The position numbers and the translations under genes were made by a program. Of a stretch of DNA of 64,000 bases, positions 26,201 through 34,005 are shown piece after piece. Each line of letters opens with the position of its first letter. Position 1 is the first letter of the stretch. This stretch comes from Poseidonibacter lekithochrous (GTDB lineage Bacteria > Campylobacterota > Campylobacteria > Campylobacterales > Arcobacteraceae). The DNA is taken from NCBI RefSeq assembly GCF_018861145.1, contig NZ_JAHKQT010000017.1:62001-126000 (forward strand). Reading direction: 5' to 3'. The notes under the pieces were generated by a model. It searched no databases. It saw only the letters and a program-made list of their open reading frames with translations, and was not told the origin of the DNA.

Positions 26201-26395
26201 GAGAATAAAAATATTATCTTATTTGTAAGAGAATCAAGCCATAATGAAAATAAAAATGTAATGACATATATATGTTTAGGGAAGGTTATTTATAAAAGTC
26301 ATTATGGAAGCCAACCTATGAGTATTACATGGGAACTTGAAAATAAAATACCACCTTTTTTATGGAAAAATATTGCAAAAATGGCAGTGGGATAA
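23267..26395 (+). CDS. PLD-nuclease / superfamily II helicase / DUF3427 protein
   Basis: 1042 residues in four parts. Residues about 130-280 are a phospholipase-D-like domain with the HKD-type motif LHAKSYLFFRDTG and GSSNISKSALTSG. Residues about 320-660 are the helicase core: Walker A in AATGTGKTVIS, DEVHH box in FIIIDEVHHIA, motif III GLTATPERMD, and motif VI FLQQLGRGLRF. A linker follows, and the last 160 residues match DUF3427 (RYTREQILSGFG ... LLFVTLEKTEDKYSP). Such proteins are thought to be nucleic-acid-processing enzymes and are common in accessory regions; a defence role is plausible but unproven. Divergent from hipBST across shared operators. The ribosome site is weak. Confidence 0.85.
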   Translation: MFKNGLYEQLINNLISNKLNSLDLETIYYKTTAIEKSEASNFLTQYISNFINHSLNLISGENSVETKINIINKIILLLQSEIEKQDFKDNLLDINTSILKAVIPKLDSHIKDFDTYIKEITPYTGLTQSELFTGSNAGVSLESEIKKEILSSDKIYFLVSFIKWSGIRIFEKELREFTKRGKKLQVITTSYMGATDLKAVEFLASLPNTEIKVSYNTANERLHAKSYLFFRDTGFHTGYIGSSNISKSALTSGLEWNLKVTNSEISHIIKKFEKTFETYWEDKEFEVFTQAEKQKLQIALNNASTKDTNNFSTFFDIKPHHYQEEILEELQVQREVHKRYKNLLVAATGTGKTVISAFDYKRFKQNNPSAKLLFVAHRKEILIQARSTFQAILKDNNFGELWVDGITPLSYEYLFTSVQTLQNNIEKLSLTKNYYDFIIIDEVHHIAAKSYRPILQKFEANILLGLTATPERMDNENILDDFCGVIACEIRLPEALNRKLLCPFQYFGISDSVDLQNIKWQNGKYQTSELNDVLSSEKRVGEIIAKCEEYLRDINDVLAIGFCVSQEHAKFMSEKFNEVDLKADFLISGSSNRDDVKSRLLKKEINYLFVVDIFNEGVDIPQIDTILFLRPTESLTVFLQQLGRGLRFAENKECLTVLDFVGNARDEYDFEGKFRNLIGKTSNSVKDEIENEFPHLPLGCSIVLEKKAKEHILNNIKKATTLGRRKLISKIRNYENQTTLALTIRNFTKINHLSLENLYKKDSFSKLCYEANIVEDFNEVNEKELIRAISKKWLLTRSHSYFEFILELIDNNFDFTKEVMEKNKKSFLMLYYDFFQDPNMFNSLDEGIKYIGNNKILIKELKEVIEILIDKITHIESDLDLPYFCPIKLHSRYTREQILSGFGQNSFHKKSNSREGVLNIKDKNTELLFVTLEKTEDKYSPTTMYDDYAINDRLFHWQSQNSTKPDSPKGLSYINHQKENKNIILFVRESSHNENKNVMTYICLGKVIYKSHYGSQPMSITWELENKIPPFLWKNIAKMAVG

Positions 26396-26526
26396 GTTAA
26401 AAAGTAACAACAAATTTCTGTAGTTTTTTAAGACAAATATCAATATATAAAGCATTAAAATTTGTATTTAATATAAGTATTTGTTGAGATTGAATATACT
26501 ATTAGAATTATATTCTAGGAGTTGTA

Positions 26527-27330
26527 GTGATTAATAAGTTAAAAGAAATAACATATTTAACAATAAAAGATTTAAAAAAACAATCTATTATTCTTCCTGG
26601 TAAATATTCTGATATTTTTGAGAACTATGCAAAGGAATTAGAAGTAAACCTTGATGATGAAAAGGTTATTTTAAAAGACTTACAGAAAGATACTGAATAT
26701 GTTGATAAAATTGTTAGAAAAACAAATGACAACTTAACAGCTTTAAAAGCATCAACTTCAAATGCAAGAAAAGCGATTCAAAATAAAGATGAAGAATCTT
26801 TAAATAATATTAATAATGAATTAGAAGAGATGCAAAAACAGATAAATACCTTACAAAAAGAGCTTTTTTCTGATCCTTTAACTGGCGCATATAATAGAAA
26901 ATGGTTTTCAGATTATTATTTAAAAGATGATTTATTTGTAAATGATGGTTTTATTGTTTTTATAGATTTAGATAAGTTTAAATTTATCAATGACAATTAT
27001 GGACATATTGTAGGTGATCAAATTTTAAAATACTTGGTTAACTTTTTACAAAAAGAGTTAGATAATCCTGCCGTAGATATTTTAAGATATGCAGGAGATG
27101 AATTTATTGTATTATTTAATAAAAATAAATCATCAATTTTAAATCCTGATAAAAAAATGAAAGAAACTCAAGATAAACTATCTAAACTAGTTCTAACATC
27201 TTCAAAAATTAAAAAATTGAAATTCACATTTTCATATGGAATTACACCTTTTAAGAAAGAAGATAACATAGAAGATATACTTGTTATCGTTGATAAGCTT
27301 ATGTATAAGAATAAAGAAGAGAATAGATAA
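26527..27330 (+). CDS. GGDEF-domain diguanylate cyclase
   Basis: 267 residues. The N-terminal 110 residues are helical and coiled coil, with no membrane segment (LNNINNELEEMQKQINTLQKE). The GGDEF domain begins with DPLTGAYNRKWF and carries the active-site variant AGDEF in RYAGDEFIVLF; AGDEF is usually active. No RxxD inhibitory site is visible five residues upstream. It makes cyclic di-GMP from GTP. The start is GTG with an AGGAG site. A palindrome TAGAAT-TAT-ATTCTA at 26503-26517 lies directly upstream. It precedes the pilus-like cluster by about 280 bases and may control it through cyclic di-GMP, which is inference. Confidence 0.88.
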   Translation: MINKLKEITYLTIKDLKKQSIILPGKYSDIFENYAKELEVNLDDEKVILKDLQKDTEYVDKIVRKTNDNLTALKASTSNARKAIQNKDEESLNNINNELEEMQKQINTLQKELFSDPLTGAYNRKWFSDYYLKDDLFVNDGFIVFIDLDKFKFINDNYGHIVGDQILKYLVNFLQKELDNPAVDILRYAGDEFIVLFNKNKSSILNPDKKMKETQDKLSKLVLTSSKIKKLKFTFSYGITPFKKEDNIEDILVIVDKLMYKNKEENR

Positions 27331-27609
27331 TATAAGTAATCTTTACTTATTAACTCATACACAATTTTATTATATTATGTTCAATTAAGTTATTATACAA
27401 TTATAAAAGTTAGTTTAAAATAATTATAGATAATAATTATAAAATTTTTATTAACTCATTAGACACCTTAAAATAGGCTTCAGAGATATTTAAAGGTAAA
27501 TTTAGAAGCTCAAATAAAATAAAATAATTTTGTTTAAGCTTACTTTTAACAATAGATATGCTAGAATTAGACAAATAGAATATTATTCATATTCATATTA
27601 AGGAAGAAA
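27331..27609 (+). promoter_or_regulatory. Upstream region and promoter of the pilus-like cluster
   Basis: 279 bases with no gene. An extended -10 element TGCTAGAAT (27559-27567) lies 43 bases before the first gene, of the same form as the catalase promoter. The ribosome site AAGGAAG precedes the ATG. The rest is AT-rich; nothing else is recognised. Confidence 0.5.
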
Positions 27610-28164
27610 ATGCCATATCTAGTTGCATCTATTATTACAATTGTAACAGCTATGACTATTTTACTTACAAGATATGAAGCTGATGATAGTACTATAAAAG
27701 CGGAACTTGAAAATATGAGAGTTATGTTTTCAATGATTGATGGTTTTGTTAATACTTATGTTGATAGTGGTGGAAATTTAACTATTATTAATATTTTTGA
27801 ATTAGGGAATGATGGAATATTGCTTTCAAATATGGAAGTTTTTCCTGATACTGTAGATGAAGATTCAACTTATTTGGAAAAATTGAAAACTACAACTATT
27901 TTACCAAATAGTAATGTTGTTTGGCAAATTATTCCAAATAATGCTGATGCTAGTTCTTATAAAATATTAGTTGATATGAGAGCTAGTGGAGGATTAATGA
28001 GTAAAGCTGTATTCTCTGAAAACTTCTCAGGTAGAGAATTTTGTGAAAAATCGCTTTTTGGTACAGCAGAATTAACTTTAAATCAATTTGATGGAACAGA
28101 TGATTTTAAAGATAGTGGAGGTACAACTAAAGATGGAATCTTTGTTTGTACTGTATTTAAGTAA
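27610..28164 (+). CDS. Pilin-like protein A of the type IVb-like cluster
   Basis: 184 residues. The protein begins MPYLVASIITIVTAMTILL: a hydrophobic helix starts at residue 3, so there is practically no leader peptide, followed by a charged amphipathic helix (IKAELENMRVMFSMIDGF) as in the alpha-1 spine of type IV pilins. The globular domain has two cysteines (REFCEK at about 145 and VCTVFK at the end), which fits the disulfide-bounded D-region. There is no Glu5. It is the first gene of the cluster. Pilin identity is inferred from architecture and context, not from a family match. Confidence 0.6.
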   Translation: MPYLVASIITIVTAMTILLTRYEADDSTIKAELENMRVMFSMIDGFVNTYVDSGGNLTIINIFELGNDGILLSNMEVFPDTVDEDSTYLEKLKTTTILPNSNVVWQIIPNNADASSYKILVDMRASGGLMSKAVFSENFSGREFCEKSLFGTAELTLNQFDGTDDFKDSGGTTKDGIFVCTVFK

Positions 28165-28247
28165 TTGGTGTGATTTATAAAGGTTTATAAATTATAAACA
28201 TTTGGTAGGTTGGTAGGAAAAATTTAAATTAATAAAAAAGGATTAAA

Positions 28248-28889
28248 ATGCCACAGTTAATAGCAATGGTTATAGTAGTAGTTGGAGCAATGATTTATAT
28301 GTTCCAAACGTTTGGTGGAACAGGTGATAAAATTGAAGGTATCGCACAAAAGTCTAGTATTATTACTGAAATAAATAATATTAAAAGTGGTGTACAGCTA
28401 GCATTAAGATCTGAAGTTGTTTATAATACTTCAGAAACAGAATCAGTTGAAAATAGTTTAGCGACTAGTTTAAGTGGAATTGCTTCATTAGAATTTTTCC
28501 CTGAACAAATAAATAATCAACTAATAGATAATGCGGTAACGAATACTTATAATGCAATTTCTTTTGGGGCAAGTGATAATATGGAGATAACATTAGTCTT
28601 GCCATCTACAGATGCAGCTGCAGATGAAAGTGCTAGACCAGGTCTTTTTATAGATATGAGTAAAGGTAATTTAGCAACAAATTCAGGGTTTTTAGAAAAA
28701 CAAGTAATTAATGATTTAGAATCTTTAGCATCAATAGACGAACATGCTATAAGTACAACAGGATATAATGCTTTAGATAATGATGGGGATATAACTGCTA
28801 AGACAGCTGCTAGTACTGGTTCAGATTTAGATGGTATGTTTACAATTTATTTCAAAGATTTACCTAGAGGTTCAATTAGGAGTGAGTAG
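28248..28889 (+). CDS. Pilin-like protein B of the type IVb-like cluster
   Basis: 213 residues beginning MPQLIAMVIVVVGAMIYMFQTFGG, closely similar in its first 20 residues to protein A (MP-L-A pattern, then a hydrophobic helix), followed by AQKSSIITEINNIKSGVQLAL, which resembles the amphipathic helix of PilS/TcpA-type IVb pilins. It contains no cysteine. It has its own ribosome site (AAAAGGATT) and is followed by a strong hairpin, giving the unit the expected profile of a major pilin gene expressed above the machinery genes. Identity as pilin is an inference. Confidence 0.62.
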   Translation: MPQLIAMVIVVVGAMIYMFQTFGGTGDKIEGIAQKSSIITEINNIKSGVQLALRSEVVYNTSETESVENSLATSLSGIASLEFFPEQINNQLIDNAVTNTYNAISFGASDNMEITLVLPSTDAAADESARPGLFIDMSKGNLATNSGFLEKQVINDLESLASIDEHAISTTGYNALDNDGDITAKTAASTGSDLDGMFTIYFKDLPRGSIRSE

Positions 28890-28928
28890 TAACATTTTAG
28901 GCTTTTTAGCCTAAGTGTTATCTAAAAT

Positions 28929-28963
28929 AAAAAATGAGTATTATCCTTTAATATTCATTTTTT
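28929..28963 (+). terminator. Hairpin after the two pilin-like genes
   Basis: A 15-bp stem (AAAAAATGAGTATTA / TAATATTCATTTTTT, one G-U pair) with a 5-base loop and T-rich 3' arm. A smaller hairpin (TTAGGCT / AGCCTAA) lies just before at 28897-28914. Probably partial termination that reduces transcription of the downstream machinery genes. Confidence 0.65.
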
Positions 28964-28988
28964 ACTTTATAAAAAGGGACAAATACAA

Positions 28989-29735
28989 ATGTTAGGAAAT
29001 ATATGGCTATCATCAGCACTCATTGTTACAGCTATATATTCTGCATCATCTGTATATAAGTCATATTCTGATGCCCAAGAAGCAAAACAAATCCAAGAAA
29101 ACTACGAAATTATATCTGATATAAAAACTCTCTTAGCTAAACAATACAATAAAAATCCAGATGAAGTTACACGTGATGAGATTATGATGCACTTACCCGT
29201 TGGTGGAAATTGGGAAAAGGTATTACTTTTAGATAGGAGTACTTCTAGTACTCTTGAAAATGATGCCTTGGTTGATGTTGATGGTAACTTTGTACTAAAT
29301 GAAAGTGAGCAATTAAAACTTTTTGCTTTAAGAGCAAAATTGAGTAATTTATCAGATACTAATACAGAAGTCTTAGATGAAAGTACAAAAGATTATACTT
29401 TTACTGTTGGTAAAAAAGATAAAAATATGGTAAATAAAAATATATCAATTGATGAAAATGTAGAAAAGGCCATAGAGTATTTAAGTACAACAATTTTATA
29501 TTCTACATTAACTAGTGCTGAAATTGAAACTAAATTAAATGAAGCAATAGAAAAATACACTCCTTATAGTGATATATATCAAGATATGAAAAAGAGTGAA
29601 GCAGAAGTGATAGATGATGCTGAAGTAGAAATAAGAAAGAAAGCATTTTTCAAAAATAGAATAGAAGAACAATTACTTTTAAATGAAAATGCAATGGAAA
29701 CAAAATTATATTATTACTTGAAAGATATATTATGA
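28989..29735 (+). CDS. Bitopic helical protein of the pilus-like cluster
   Basis: 248 residues: a hydrophobic helix at residues 4-20 (NIWLSSALIVTAIYSASS), then a long helical, acidic region (SYSDAQEAKQIQENYEIISDIKTLL). It could be a minor pilin or a pseudopilin-like assembly factor, since the hydrophobic helix starts at the very N-terminus as in the two pilin-like proteins, but it has no cysteine pair and no clear globular head. Its stop overlaps the next start by four bases (ATGA). No family is recognised. Confidence 0.55.
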   Translation: MLGNIWLSSALIVTAIYSASSVYKSYSDAQEAKQIQENYEIISDIKTLLAKQYNKNPDEVTRDEIMMHLPVGGNWEKVLLLDRSTSSTLENDALVDVDGNFVLNESEQLKLFALRAKLSNLSDTNTEVLDESTKDYTFTVGKKDKNMVNKNISIDENVEKAIEYLSTTILYSTLTSAEIETKLNEAIEKYTPYSDIYQDMKKSEAEVIDDAEVEIRKKAFFKNRIEEQLLLNENAMETKLYYYLKDIL

Positions 29736-30478
29736 TTAAAATATTTTTAATGATGTTAGCATTTTTTATGTCACTAAACATTTTAAATGCAGAGGATTCG
29801 GAGTTTATAAAACAGCAAGAATTACTTTTAACAGTAAAAACTATTATTCAAGAAGAAGAGTCCATAGCTAGAGCTTATGAAAGTTTTATTATTAATAAAA
29901 AAAAATTACCTGAAGTATTCTCAGATTTAGTAAGTGATGAGTATCTAGGTAGTGGATTTACTTTGACACCTTTTGTAGTTGGAGATACCGTATCTATTAA
30001 TGATTTTGGCTTTAGAAAAGGGATAAATAACAGATTTAAAGATGCAAATTTTGATGGAATATCTTTAGAGGATAAGCTTAGTGTACAAAGATTATATGAA
30101 AGTGATTTATTTAGAAAAAAAACTTATTTTTATGATAGCGATACAATAGGTATAAAACTTGATGATGAGTTTGCAAAACATTTATATTTCTTAAGTTCAA
30201 CTGCTGGATTTAATTTAGTCGATTGTGCTGATACTCCTAAAAAAAGATATTGTACAGATGGAGATGATATTTATATCTATGATAATGATTCCCGAACAAA
30301 TTTATTAATGTATTATTCAATAGATAAGTTTAAAACAGGACCAATTATTATTACTAAAGAAACTTCTTTTCATATTACAAGTGATGAATTTAATTCTATA
30401 CCAAAAGGTGCTACGCTATATGATACTAATGCCGTAAAATATATAAAAACAATAAGTTCTATTGAAGTGGTGAAATAA
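29732..30478 (+). CDS. Sec-secreted paralog 1 of the cluster
   Basis: 248 residues with signal peptide MIKIFLMMLAFFMSLNILNA. The mature N-terminus carries the motif shared by four proteins of this cluster: VKTIIQEEESIARAYESFIINKKKLPE, then DEYLGSGF, and later SDLFRKKTYF. The C-terminal part has the cysteine pair DCADTPKKRYC at about residues 168-178. The motif EE-x-IA-x(5)-YI places it with the proteins at 30478, 31189 and 39590. It has no prepilin leader. Probably a periplasmic or surface subunit; no database family is recognised. Coupled to both neighbours by overlapping start and stop codons. Confidence 0.6.
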   Translation: MIKIFLMMLAFFMSLNILNAEDSEFIKQQELLLTVKTIIQEEESIARAYESFIINKKKLPEVFSDLVSDEYLGSGFTLTPFVVGDTVSINDFGFRKGINNRFKDANFDGISLEDKLSVQRLYESDLFRKKTYFYDSDTIGIKLDDEFAKHLYFLSSTAGFNLVDCADTPKKRYCTDGDDIYIYDNDSRTNLLMYYSIDKFKTGPIIITKETSFHITSDEFNSIPKGATLYDTNAVKYIKTISSIEVVK

Positions 30479-31188
30479 TGAAAATATTAATAACAATACT
30501 TTATTTATGCCTTAGTTTTTTAAATGCAAAAGATACATTATATGTACAGCAACAAAATGTATTATATGTACAAAACTTAATAGAAATAGAAGAGAAAATA
30601 GCAAGTAATTTTGAAAAATATCTATTAAATGAATTTAAAATACCAGAAATGAGTGATTTAAAAGATGATGGATATTTAGGAAAAAATTTTAATACTACAA
30701 ATAAATTTAGCTTAGAAGATATAGATTTTATTTCAAATGAGAACTTAAAGATAAGATATGCGATTACAAAGGAAAACTTACCACTTTATATTAATGGATT
30801 ATATAAAAGAGATTTATATCGGGATATGACAACTGCTTATGAAGATAGTGATTCTAGTAAATCATATGTATCTTTTGAATTAAAATCAAAAGTTGCAGAA
30901 AATATTTTAGATATTTTAGAAGGTGGATTTACTATTGAAAGTGAATGTTCTAATTCTTTAAAAGAGACTTATTGTGTTACGAATCTAAATACTATTAGAT
31001 GGTATAATGCAAGTTCAAATTGGATTGAATATAATAATGAGAAATTTGAAGATGGAGATGTAACTATAAGCACTAGTGGACTTCTTACAAGTTCAAAATT
31101 AGATGACTTAAGTATTGGAGTCTTTGTTTTTGTAAATAATGGCGATAAATATTTGAAAACATTTTCTGATGTAATAAAGGTTAATTAA
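30478..31188 (+). CDS. Sec-secreted paralog 2 of the cluster
   Basis: 236 residues, signal peptide MKILITILYLCLSFLNA. It shares with paralog 1 the block LIEIEEKIASNFEKYLLNEFKIPE, the DGYLGKNFN motif, LYKRDLYRDMTTAYEDSD and the cysteine pair ECSNSLKETYC. It ends with a short beta-rich domain. The start overlaps the previous stop (TAATG), and the next gene begins immediately after its stop. Both small paralogs correspond to the N-terminal domain of the two large RCC1-type proteins, so they may be shorter partners lacking the propeller. Confidence 0.6.
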   Translation: MKILITILYLCLSFLNAKDTLYVQQQNVLYVQNLIEIEEKIASNFEKYLLNEFKIPEMSDLKDDGYLGKNFNTTNKFSLEDIDFISNENLKIRYAITKENLPLYINGLYKRDLYRDMTTAYEDSDSSKSYVSFELKSKVAENILDILEGGFTIESECSNSLKETYCVTNLNTIRWYNASSNWIEYNNEKFEDGDVTISTSGLLTSSKLDDLSIGVFVFVNNGDKYLKTFSDVIKVN

Positions 31189-33996
31189 ATGAGATTTATA
31201 CTTTTGATTTTATTGTTAATAAATATTAGTTTTGCAAATACACAAAATATATCTAGAATGAATGCTCTAAAAAAAGTTATTCAAAAAGAAGAATATATAG
31301 CTTTAGCAATTAATAAGTATATCTTGCAAACGGGAAGTCTTCCTCTTACAGAATCAAAGGATTTTGATTGGACTAAACTTGATAATGAAGATTATTTAGG
31401 TAAAAATTTTAATAAAAGTAATCCTTTAACTTCAAAATATATAGATGTTTACTATAAGAGTGGCAACTTTTTTATTAAAGGAGTAATCGATGATAATATT
31501 TCATATGATGAAGATTTAAAATATTTATATAATTTTTATACAAGTAGAATATTTAGAGTAAATACTTTAGCACCAATAAAAATAATAGAGGATGGTGAAA
31601 ATAATGACTCTCAAGTTATTTATTCTTCAATTCAAAAAGAGATAGTAAAAATTCTTAATGATCCAGAAACTGATGCAATTACAACTATAAAACTTGATAG
31701 TCAAGAGTGCCCCGCAAATGAATATTATTATGAATTAAAAGGTAAAGAATTAACATTAAAATTTTGTAAAGATGAAGTTAGTCCAAGTTCTAATCGAGGT
31801 ATTAGTGTATATCAAGAAGCTCCTATTTATGCTGAAAATTGGGAAGATTTACTATATATTAAAGCAAAGATTGGAGATAAGGCTTATGCAAAGAAAAATG
31901 GCACATGGTATGAATATTATTATCAAGGAGATACATCTATTCGATGGGTTCCTTCTTATTTAGGTTCAACAATAAGCGCAGAAAATGAGAGTGAAAATGT
32001 AGAAGATTTGATACTCTCATATATTCCTGATTCAAAAGATTTAGTTTTTAGGCGAGATGGTGGATGTATGTTAGCAAATGGAGATATATTTTGCTGGGGA
32101 AATAATAAATATAAAAAAGCTGGAATTGAAAACTATGGACAATTAGATACATCATTAAGTCCAGATTATGTAAATACACCAGTAATGCTAAAAGTTCAAA
32201 TTGATAATATAACTAAAATTGAAGATGATAAAGGTAATAAACTATCAAGATATGACAAAAAATGGTATAACAATCCTTATAGAGTAAAATTCGAAAAAAT
32301 GGGAATGAATAGTTCAAATGTATGTGGAATATCTCCAATCTTTACATATAAACTTGACGGGCTTGAAAGAAAAATTGGAGGGGAACTATATTGTAATGGT
32401 AGTGTATCCTCAACATATTTTGAAGATTTAGATAGTAGTACTAAAATGACTTCAATTTTAAAGAAAAATAAATTTTTCACTAAAGGGAAAACAAACACCG
32501 AGACAGATACCCCTGTATATTTGCAAGATATAGTGATGGTAGAAGATACTACGGTTGTGTTATCAGATGCTGGAGATATTTACACTTTTGGAAGAAATTA
32601 TAAAGGTGCTTTAGGAATCGGAAGTGATGATAAGTTTATTGCTAAAAATACTCCTGAGAAGATTAATGGAGAGACTATTTTTAAAAAGATTTTTGCTCTT
32701 AGAGATATAAAAGGACTTGGAGCTATTGATGAAGATAACTTTTTTTGGATTTGGGGAGAAACATCATCTGGAATAGTTTATAATAAACCTACACTTTTAG
32801 ATGAAGTTAGAAGATATAATAAAGATGCAATTTTTGTAAATACAAAAGAGTTTGTATTAAAAGGTGTTGATAATAATTTTTACCAAACTACAGGTACTAA
32901 TTCAACAAAATTATTAGCGAATATTCCAAGTACAGCAATAAGCGTATCTGTTTATGGAGACTTTTATACATATATAAATGAAGACTTAGAATTAAAAGCG
33001 AGTGAAAGTTTAAGAGTATGTATGCAAGCAAATGAAACTGATAAATGTACAGCAAATGCGAATAATTATATATTCGATACTTCATTTAATGAACTAAATG
33101 AAAAATCAAATACTGTAAATAATAAAGATTATGCAAACTTCGCAAATGTATCAATTTTTAAACTTGATAGTGTGATAATTGAAGATTTTGAAGATTTTGA
33201 AGACTATAAATCTAGTGATATCCCAAATGGTTGGAATAATGCTAAAGTTACGGTTATTGAAGATGATGGAACAGATGAAGTTCCAGTAACAACATTCTTA
33301 GGAAATTTTAAAATAGGTTCATCGATTGATAAGGTATATTCATTTCCTGAATATAAAAATAATGAAGTAGATGTAGAATTTGATTTTTATGAAATTGATA
33401 CATGGGATTATGAGAAATTTATTGTTAAATTCAATGGAGAAACCATTGTTGAAGATAATTTTATTCATGATGATCATACAGAATTAACTGATGTCAAAGA
33501 TAATGGGGAATCTCTTCAAGCTGTATCCTCATCTGGTGGTTATAATGATGGTGACCAAAAATTTCATTATAAGTTTAGAACAAATTTAGATGGTAATGGA
33601 GATTTAAAGATTGAATTTAGTACAAGAGGATTAGTTGAAGGTGATTTTGGGAAAAACAAGTGGTCATATGCTCAAACTTTAGGAGATGAATCGTGGGGAA
33701 TTGATAATGTACATGTAAAAGTAAAGGAAACAAATAAAAAATTTGTATGTGCTATGACAGGTTTAGGTAGTAAGTCTCAGATGTATTGTTGGGGGAATGT
33801 CGCTAGAAGCATACCTATTTTAAGCACATCTTTATATGATATGAGTAAAATAACTACTATTAATAAATTATTTATCACTCAAGAAGATGAAAAAAAAGTC
33901 CAAATGTCAGATAGCTTCTATAATTCAAATGGAAATTTATTTCTAAAATTTCCTACATATATTGGAGGATTTGATTATGGTTTTTATTTTAAATAA
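31189..33996 (+). CDS. Secreted RCC1-type beta-propeller protein 1
   Basis: 935 residues. Signal peptide MRFILLILLLINISFA, then the paralog N-domain (LKKVIQKEEYIALAINKYIL ... EDYLGKNFNKSNP) to about residue 240. From about 285 come RCC1-like blades: GGCMLANGDIFCWGNNKYKKAG, VVLSDAGDIYTFGRNYKGALGIG, FFWIWGETSSG, and at the end MYCWGNVARS. A beta-sandwich-like domain (about residues 658-845, FEDYKSSDIPNGWNNAKV onward) is inserted before the last blade. Cysteines pair at the blade ends. The final residues are KFPTYIGGFDYGFYFK, nearly identical to the end of the protein at 39590. Probably a surface or pilus-tip ligand-binding protein; function is unproven. Confidence 0.72.
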   Translation: MRFILLILLLINISFANTQNISRMNALKKVIQKEEYIALAINKYILQTGSLPLTESKDFDWTKLDNEDYLGKNFNKSNPLTSKYIDVYYKSGNFFIKGVIDDNISYDEDLKYLYNFYTSRIFRVNTLAPIKIIEDGENNDSQVIYSSIQKEIVKILNDPETDAITTIKLDSQECPANEYYYELKGKELTLKFCKDEVSPSSNRGISVYQEAPIYAENWEDLLYIKAKIGDKAYAKKNGTWYEYYYQGDTSIRWVPSYLGSTISAENESENVEDLILSYIPDSKDLVFRRDGGCMLANGDIFCWGNNKYKKAGIENYGQLDTSLSPDYVNTPVMLKVQIDNITKIEDDKGNKLSRYDKKWYNNPYRVKFEKMGMNSSNVCGISPIFTYKLDGLERKIGGELYCNGSVSSTYFEDLDSSTKMTSILKKNKFFTKGKTNTETDTPVYLQDIVMVEDTTVVLSDAGDIYTFGRNYKGALGIGSDDKFIAKNTPEKINGETIFKKIFALRDIKGLGAIDEDNFFWIWGETSSGIVYNKPTLLDEVRRYNKDAIFVNTKEFVLKGVDNNFYQTTGTNSTKLLANIPSTAISVSVYGDFYTYINEDLELKASESLRVCMQANETDKCTANANNYIFDTSFNELNEKSNTVNNKDYANFANVSIFKLDSVIIEDFEDFEDYKSSDIPNGWNNAKVTVIEDDGTDEVPVTTFLGNFKIGSSIDKVYSFPEYKNNEVDVEFDFYEIDTWDYEKFIVKFNGETIVEDNFIHDDHTELTDVKDNGESLQAVSSSGGYNDGDQKFHYKFRTNLDGNGDLKIEFSTRGLVEGDFGKNKWSYAQTLGDESWGIDNVHVKVKETNKKFVCAMTGLGSKSQMYCWGNVARSIPILSTSLYDMSKITTINKLFITQEDEKKVQMSDSFYNSNGNLFLKFPTYIGGFDYGFYFK

Positions 33997-34005
33997 GGGA
34001 AAAGA

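Noticed and set aside
21518-26395. HipBST and the PLD-helicase as part of the tRNA-Arg element
   Set aside because: The right 68-bp repeat ends at 21395, before these genes, and no third copy of the repeat was seen further right up to 27 kb.
27331-27558. Non-coding RNA between the GGDEF gene and the pilus-like cluster
   Set aside because: No stable hairpin set or conserved motif is visible by eye; only AT-rich sequence.
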